Positions 60,934 through 64,000 of a stretch of DNA of 64,000 bases are shown here, piece by piece. Numbering within the stretch: the first letter of the stretch is position 1; each line of letters starts with the position of its first letter. The stretch spans positions 1 through 64,000 of the forward strand of contig JAJXWD010000013.1 in the NCBI GenBank assembly GCA_021781835.1, written 5' to 3'. Under the pieces are notes generated by a model. The model worked only from the letters and a program-made list of their open reading frames with translations. It did not search any database and was not told the origin of the DNA. Both the position numbers and the translations under genes were made by a program. This DNA comes from Pseudomonadota bacterium (lineage in GTDB: Bacteria > Pseudomonadota > Alphaproteobacteria > Acetobacterales > Acetobacteraceae).

Positions 60934-61860
60934 TTACTCGAAGAACTCTTCGTCGATCTTCTTGAAATAAAGCGTCTCTTCGACCCGGCAGCCGATATTG
61001 TAGCGGATCATGAGGTTTGTGAGTTGAACGCCATCGATCAACACGATTCGCTTGCTCAAAAATTCCGCCGTTTCGCGGGCTGAAGATGAAAACGACGACG
61101 TGGTGACAAACAAGCCCTTCGAGGCTTTGTGCCTGTCGAGGCTGCCGAAGAAATCCCGGATGGCGCCAGAGCTGACCTTGTTGTCCGGCCCATAGCGCTT
61201 GGCCTGGATATAGATACGATCCAACCCAAGCGCGTCCTGGTCAATGACACCATCAACGCCGCCATCACCGCTGCGGCCCAAGGCACGGCCAGCTGCTGTC
61301 GCGGTGCCGCCAAACCCCATGCCCAGGAGCAGGCTTACGATCAGGCGCTCAAAAAAATCAGGCGGGGAGGAAAGAATCCGGTCGAGCAGATCCTGCGCAA
61401 GGGCAGATTCAATTTGCCGATGAGCGGCACGCATGACCTCATCGGGCGTGGCGTTCGCGCCTTGCACTGGCTTGGGTTCGCTGCTGGCGTCTTCGGTTGC
61501 TCCGGGAAAATACTCCACGGTCCGCTCGCGGAAACTCCTGAACTCCTCAAACTGGTTGAGGAAATTATTGTCTATTTGCCAGGGGTTCGCGGTCAGAACT
61601 TCTTTCCCGCGCGGCGTAATTTGAAAATAGCCCCGGCGGGTCGATTCAACCAACATTGCTTTAGCTAGATAGGTCTTGGCCCAGTGAACGCGGTTGGCAA
61701 AAAGAGTTTGCTTGCCCGAGGGCAGCAGGATGACCCGTTCATCGGAGGTGAGCTGCAAGTGGTCGGCCAATCGTGCAACCACCTCCCCGATACGAACCTC
61801 CCCGACGGCCGCTTCTTTCAGGACCGGTAGCATCAAAGACTGGTAATCAGGGATTGCCAT
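60934..61860 (-). CDS. mrr: Mrr-type modification-dependent restriction endonuclease
   Basis: A 308-residue protein. The N-terminal winged helix (Mrr_N, about 1-100) is followed by the Mrr catalytic domain with GDGGVDGVIDQD and IYIQAKRY, the D...QxK form of the PD-(D/E)xK nuclease site. Mrr enzymes cut DNA bearing foreign methylation (type IV restriction). No methylase or second subunit is adjacent. It is 3 bp from the next gene, so it may share a transcript with fthC. Codon usage is slightly less GC-rich than in the neighbours. Confidence 0.92.
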   Translation of the reverse strand: MAIPDYQSLMLPVLKEAAVGEVRIGEVVARLADHLQLTSDERVILLPSGKQTLFANRVHWAKTYLAKAMLVESTRRGYFQITPRGKEVLTANPWQIDNNFLNQFEEFRSFRERTVEYFPGATEDASSEPKPVQGANATPDEVMRAAHRQIESALAQDLLDRILSSPPDFFERLIVSLLLGMGFGGTATAAGRALGRSGDGGVDGVIDQDALGLDRIYIQAKRYGPDNKVSSGAIRDFFGSLDRHKASKGLFVTTSSFSSSARETAEFLSKRIVLIDGVQLTNLMIRYNIGCRVEETLYFKKIDEEFFE

Positions 61861-61863
61861 GGT

Positions 61864-62403
61864 TCAAAGCCTCTGGGTTCTTTTTTCGGTGGCGATGAAG
61901 TGCAACGGCAGGTCGTGCTCGCCGGTGGGGACGAGGGGGACTTGCTGGGCGCCATAAGCGATGCCGATGCGCAGCGCCGCCGGGTGGCGGGCGAAGGTGC
62001 GGTCGTAATAGCCGGCGCCAAAGCCCAGCCGGTTGCCCGCCTCATCGAACGCCACCAGGGGGGTGAGGATGATGGCGGGCGTGAGTTGCTCGGTGAGCGG
62101 GTGCCGCGTGCCGAAGCGCCCGGTGGTGAGCGGCACGTGCGGCGCCCAGGCGCGGAAAATGAGCGGGTGGCCGCGGGGCGGGGTTTCGGGGAGGCAAAGC
62201 GGGTGGCCGCGCTCATGCAGGGCGTGGAGCAGGGGCAGGATGTCGATTTCGCCCTTGAGCGGGATATAGCCGGCGATGACGGCATGGGCGGGTATGATGT
62301 TGGCGGCCAGCAAATGCTGGGCGAGCGCGTGGCCGAGCGCGGGGTCGAGCGCCGCGCGCAGCGCCAGCATGCGGGCGCGCAGCGCTGGCTTGGTCTCGGT
62401 CAC
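61864..62403 (-). CDS. fthC: 5-formyltetrahydrofolate cyclo-ligase
   Basis: A 179-residue enzyme converting 5-formyl-THF to 5,10-methenyl-THF. VAGYIPLKGEIDILPLL, TPLVAFDEAGNRLGFGAGYYDR and the C-terminal HDLPLHFIATEKR are the conserved motifs. The start is uncertain: GTG 62403 (VTETKPALRARM) matches the family, while TTG 62427 is also open. In many alphaproteobacteria this gene lies next to 6S RNA and zapA; here it is 43 kb away. Confidence 0.9.
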   Translation of the reverse strand: MTETKPALRARMLALRAALDPALGHALAQHLLAANIIPAHAVIAGYIPLKGEIDILPLLHALHERGHPLCLPETPPRGHPLIFRAWAPHVPLTTGRFGTRHPLTEQLTPAIILTPLVAFDEAGNRLGFGAGYYDRTFARHPAALRIGIAYGAQQVPLVPTGEHDLPLHFIATEKRTQRL

Positions 62404-62450
62404 GGCGGGCACGCGCGGAAGCGGCAAGAGTAGGCACCGCCCCGAGGATC

Positions 62451-62490
62451 AAAAATTTTTTGGGGCGCCTTTTTTATAAAAAAGGCGCGC
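62451..62490 (+). repeat. Terminator-like intergenic repeat R5
   Basis: AAAAATTTTTTGGGGCGCC is followed by TTTTTTATAAAAAA and GGCGC. It has the same plan as R1-R4, though the flanking genes are both on the minus strand. A partial inverted header (CCCCCAAAAACTTTTGAACGG) occurs at 62561-62581. Confidence 0.6.
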
Positions 62491-62591
62491 GATGGGGGGG
62501 CTTTTGGAAAACTAAGCGGCGGTACGCCATTGGTTCGCGTATGCCGCGAAGCCCACACCCCCAAAAACTTTTGAACGGTTTGAGTCATGTC

Positions 62592-63737
62592 TCAGGGCGT
62601 GGTGAGGCGGAATTCGATGCGGCGGTTCTGGGCGTAGTCGGCCTGGGTGGTGCCGGGGGCGATGGGGTTGTTGGCGCCCATGCCCGATGCCGCCAGATAT
62701 TGCTGGGGCACGCCATCGGCGATCAGCTGGTCGAGCACGGCCAGGGCGCGGGCGGTCGAGAGGTCGAAATTCGATTTGTACGGCCCGCCGGTGATGGGCT
62801 GGGCGTCGGCATAGCCATCGACCGAGAGCACCCAGTTGACGCTGGGCGGGATTTTGGTGGCGATCTGCTTGATGGCGACCGCGACATCGGCGATCTCGGC
62901 CTGGCCCGCCGGGGTGATGGTGGCTTCATCGACGGGGAACAGCACGTCTGATTCGAACACGAAGCGGTCGCCGACCACCTTGATGTTGGGCTCGCCTTTC
63001 AGGCTCTCCGACAGGGCGCGGAAGAAATCGCTCTGATATTGGCGCAACTCCTCGACCTTGCGGGCCAGCGCCTCGTTGAGCTGCTTGCCGAGATCGGTGA
63101 TCTGCACCTTGTCGGCCGTATCGGCGGTTTGGGCGGCGTCGAGGGCGGTTTGCAGGGCGGCGAGCTGGGCGCGCAACGCGGCGAGCTGCTGGTTGAGCAG
63201 GGTGATCTGGGCCGCGTCCTGGGCGGTGAGCTGTTGCTGGGCGGCAAGCTGGGTTTTGGCGGTGGCCAGTTCGGTTTGCACATCCGGCGTGCCGGCAACC
63301 GCGACCATCTGCGCTTGCAGGGCCGAGAGGCGCGCGGCGGCGGCGGCGGATTGGGTTTGGGCGTCGGAGAGCTGGGCTTGCAGGGTTTTTTGCTGGTCCT
63401 GCAGGGTGGTGAGCTGGCTGCTGGAGGTGGCCAGCTGGGCAGTGAGGCCGGCATTGGCCGATTGAGCGGTGGCCAGCTGGGCGTTGAGGGCAGCCAGCTC
63501 CTGGGAGAGCGTGGCATCCTTGCTGGTTTCCATCGAGAGCGAGGAGGTCAGCTCGGCGATCTGCTCTTTCAGCGTGGTGATGGTGTTGTTGGAGCCGGTG
63601 AGGGCGGCGGAGAGAAACGCCTCGGCCAGCACGAACACCAGCAGCACGAAGATGGTGACCATGAGCAGGGTGGAGAGCGCATCCACATAGCCGGGCCAGG
63701 CCTCCAACCCGTTGCCGCCGGCGCGCTTGCCTCTCAT
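62592..63737 (-). CDS. MotB/OmpA-like peptidoglycan-binding protein with long coiled coil
   Basis: A 381-residue protein. It has one N-terminal membrane helix (YVDALSTLLMVTIFVLLVFVLA), a coiled-coil stretch rich in Ala/Gln/Leu (about 55-245), and a C-terminal OmpA-like domain ending NRRIEFRL. The Asp in PGYVDALST sits where MotB has its proton-binding Asp. It overlaps the upstream MotA-like gene by 4 bp. The pair resembles non-flagellar MotA/MotB-like stator couples of alphaproteobacteria; no flagellar genes are nearby. Confidence 0.87.
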   Translation of the reverse strand: MRGKRAGGNGLEAWPGYVDALSTLLMVTIFVLLVFVLAEAFLSAALTGSNNTITTLKEQIAELTSSLSMETSKDATLSQELAALNAQLATAQSANAGLTAQLATSSSQLTTLQDQQKTLQAQLSDAQTQSAAAAARLSALQAQMVAVAGTPDVQTELATAKTQLAAQQQLTAQDAAQITLLNQQLAALRAQLAALQTALDAAQTADTADKVQITDLGKQLNEALARKVEELRQYQSDFFRALSESLKGEPNIKVVGDRFVFESDVLFPVDEATITPAGQAEIADVAVAIKQIATKIPPSVNWVLSVDGYADAQPITGGPYKSNFDLSTARALAVLDQLIADGVPQQYLAASGMGANNPIAPGTTQADYAQNRRIEFRLTTP

Positions 63738-64000
63738 TGGCGGGGGCTGTCGGCCAGCGAGGCCAGGGTGCGGGTGAGCAGCTTGAGGTCCGAGCGCAGC
63801 TCGGACAGGCTTTGCGCCCGGCCCTGCTCGGTCTCGGCCACCAAACGCTGGAGCAGCAGCTCGAGATTGCGCAGATGGGCGCGGCTCACCTCATCGCCCC
63901 GCGTGTCGGAGAGTTTTTGCAGCGCCGGCCCCAGCGCCACCTGATTGGCGGCCAGACGCTCCATGAGCTGCTGGTTGACGTGCAGCGTGTCGGCCAGCAG
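63734..64000 (-). CDS. MotA/TolQ/ExbB-like partner, C-terminal part (cut by window end)
   Basis: The last 88 codons of a gene entering from beyond the window. The visible part is helical and polar (LLADTLHVNQQLMERL and LLLQRLVAETEQGRAQSLSE), as in the cytoplasmic tail of MotA/ExbB-like proteins that precede OmpA-domain partners. The membrane segments are outside the window, so the assignment rests mainly on context. Confidence 0.55.
   Translation of the reverse strand: MLADTLHVNQQLMERLAANQVALGPALQKLSDTRGDEVSRAHLRNLELLLQRLVAETEQGRAQSLSELRSDLKLLTRTLASLADSPRQ

Overview
The window is 64 kb of GC-rich, densely coding chromosome from an alphaproteobacterium. An Acetobacteraceae-type acidophile related to Acidiphilium or Acidocella is my best guess. 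That rests on codon bias, the OprB and OprD porins, a Hint-domain surface protein, the 6S RNA next to zapA, and the sulfur, copper and oligotrophic sugar gene content; it is inference, not a search result. I see no prophage, CRISPR array, plasmid origin or rRNA operon. One tRNA (Ser, GCT) and one 6S RNA are present.

Layout. 0-3 kb: the end of an OprB porin, then a TetR regulator beside a QuiC-type 3-dehydroshikimate dehydratase, and a predicted small RNA (2922-3019). 3-10 kb: a reactive-sulfur module around a BigR/SqrR-like ArsR persulfide sensor (TauE/SafE exporter, DUF2892, thioredoxin 2, rhodanese, RND efflux pair, AhpD-like protein, thiopurine methyltransferase). 10.9-13.4 kb: a Hint-domain protein and a cysteine synthase. 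13.4-16.6 kb: an apparent oxygen-response island with three FNR-type boxes, serving hemN plus a ferritin-like gene, a CBS-BON gene, and a short intergenic RNA with its own terminator. 16.7-19.9 kb: trpF, pyrF, lapA, ihfB, 6S RNA and zapA. 20-25.2 kb: fbaB, an SGNH hydrolase, uppP, an MFS transporter, an N-formylglutamate amidohydrolase-like protein, tRNA-Ser. 25.3-32.5 kb: a CUT2 sugar ABC operon, an OprD-like porin and a ROK regulator joined by a shared operator-like sequence, with a decayed IS5-type transposase between.

32.6-37.5 kb: OsmC, then a GntR (FCD) regulator divergent from lutABC with thiE. 37.6-44.4 kb: a lipoprotein, divergent epmA/epmB, a second TauE/SafE, xerC, an fsa-type transaldolase and priA. 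44.6-48 kb: a copper module (HMA chaperone, GAF protein, CopA, CueR) with a CueR-like operator. 48-51 kb: a DEAD-box helicase and an RNA methyltransferase. 51.1-52.2 kb: an AT-rich islet with a fucosyltransferase-like gene and a gene fragment, clearly foreign. 52.2-64 kb: rhodanese, a second cysteine synthase, amidase, CorC/HlyC, a GH17-GT2 glucan synthase fusion, RhlE, Mrr, 5-formyl-THF cyclo-ligase, and a MotA/MotB-like pair cut by the window end.

The most interesting signals are outside proteins. Three intergenic stretches have promoter-like sequence plus a rho-independent terminator and no gene, and each carries a UCCC-type motif resembling anti-Shine-Dalgarno small RNAs. One of them is positioned exactly right for control by a perfect FNR box. 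A two-hairpin repeat of about 100 bp supplies the stop codon of two unrelated genes.
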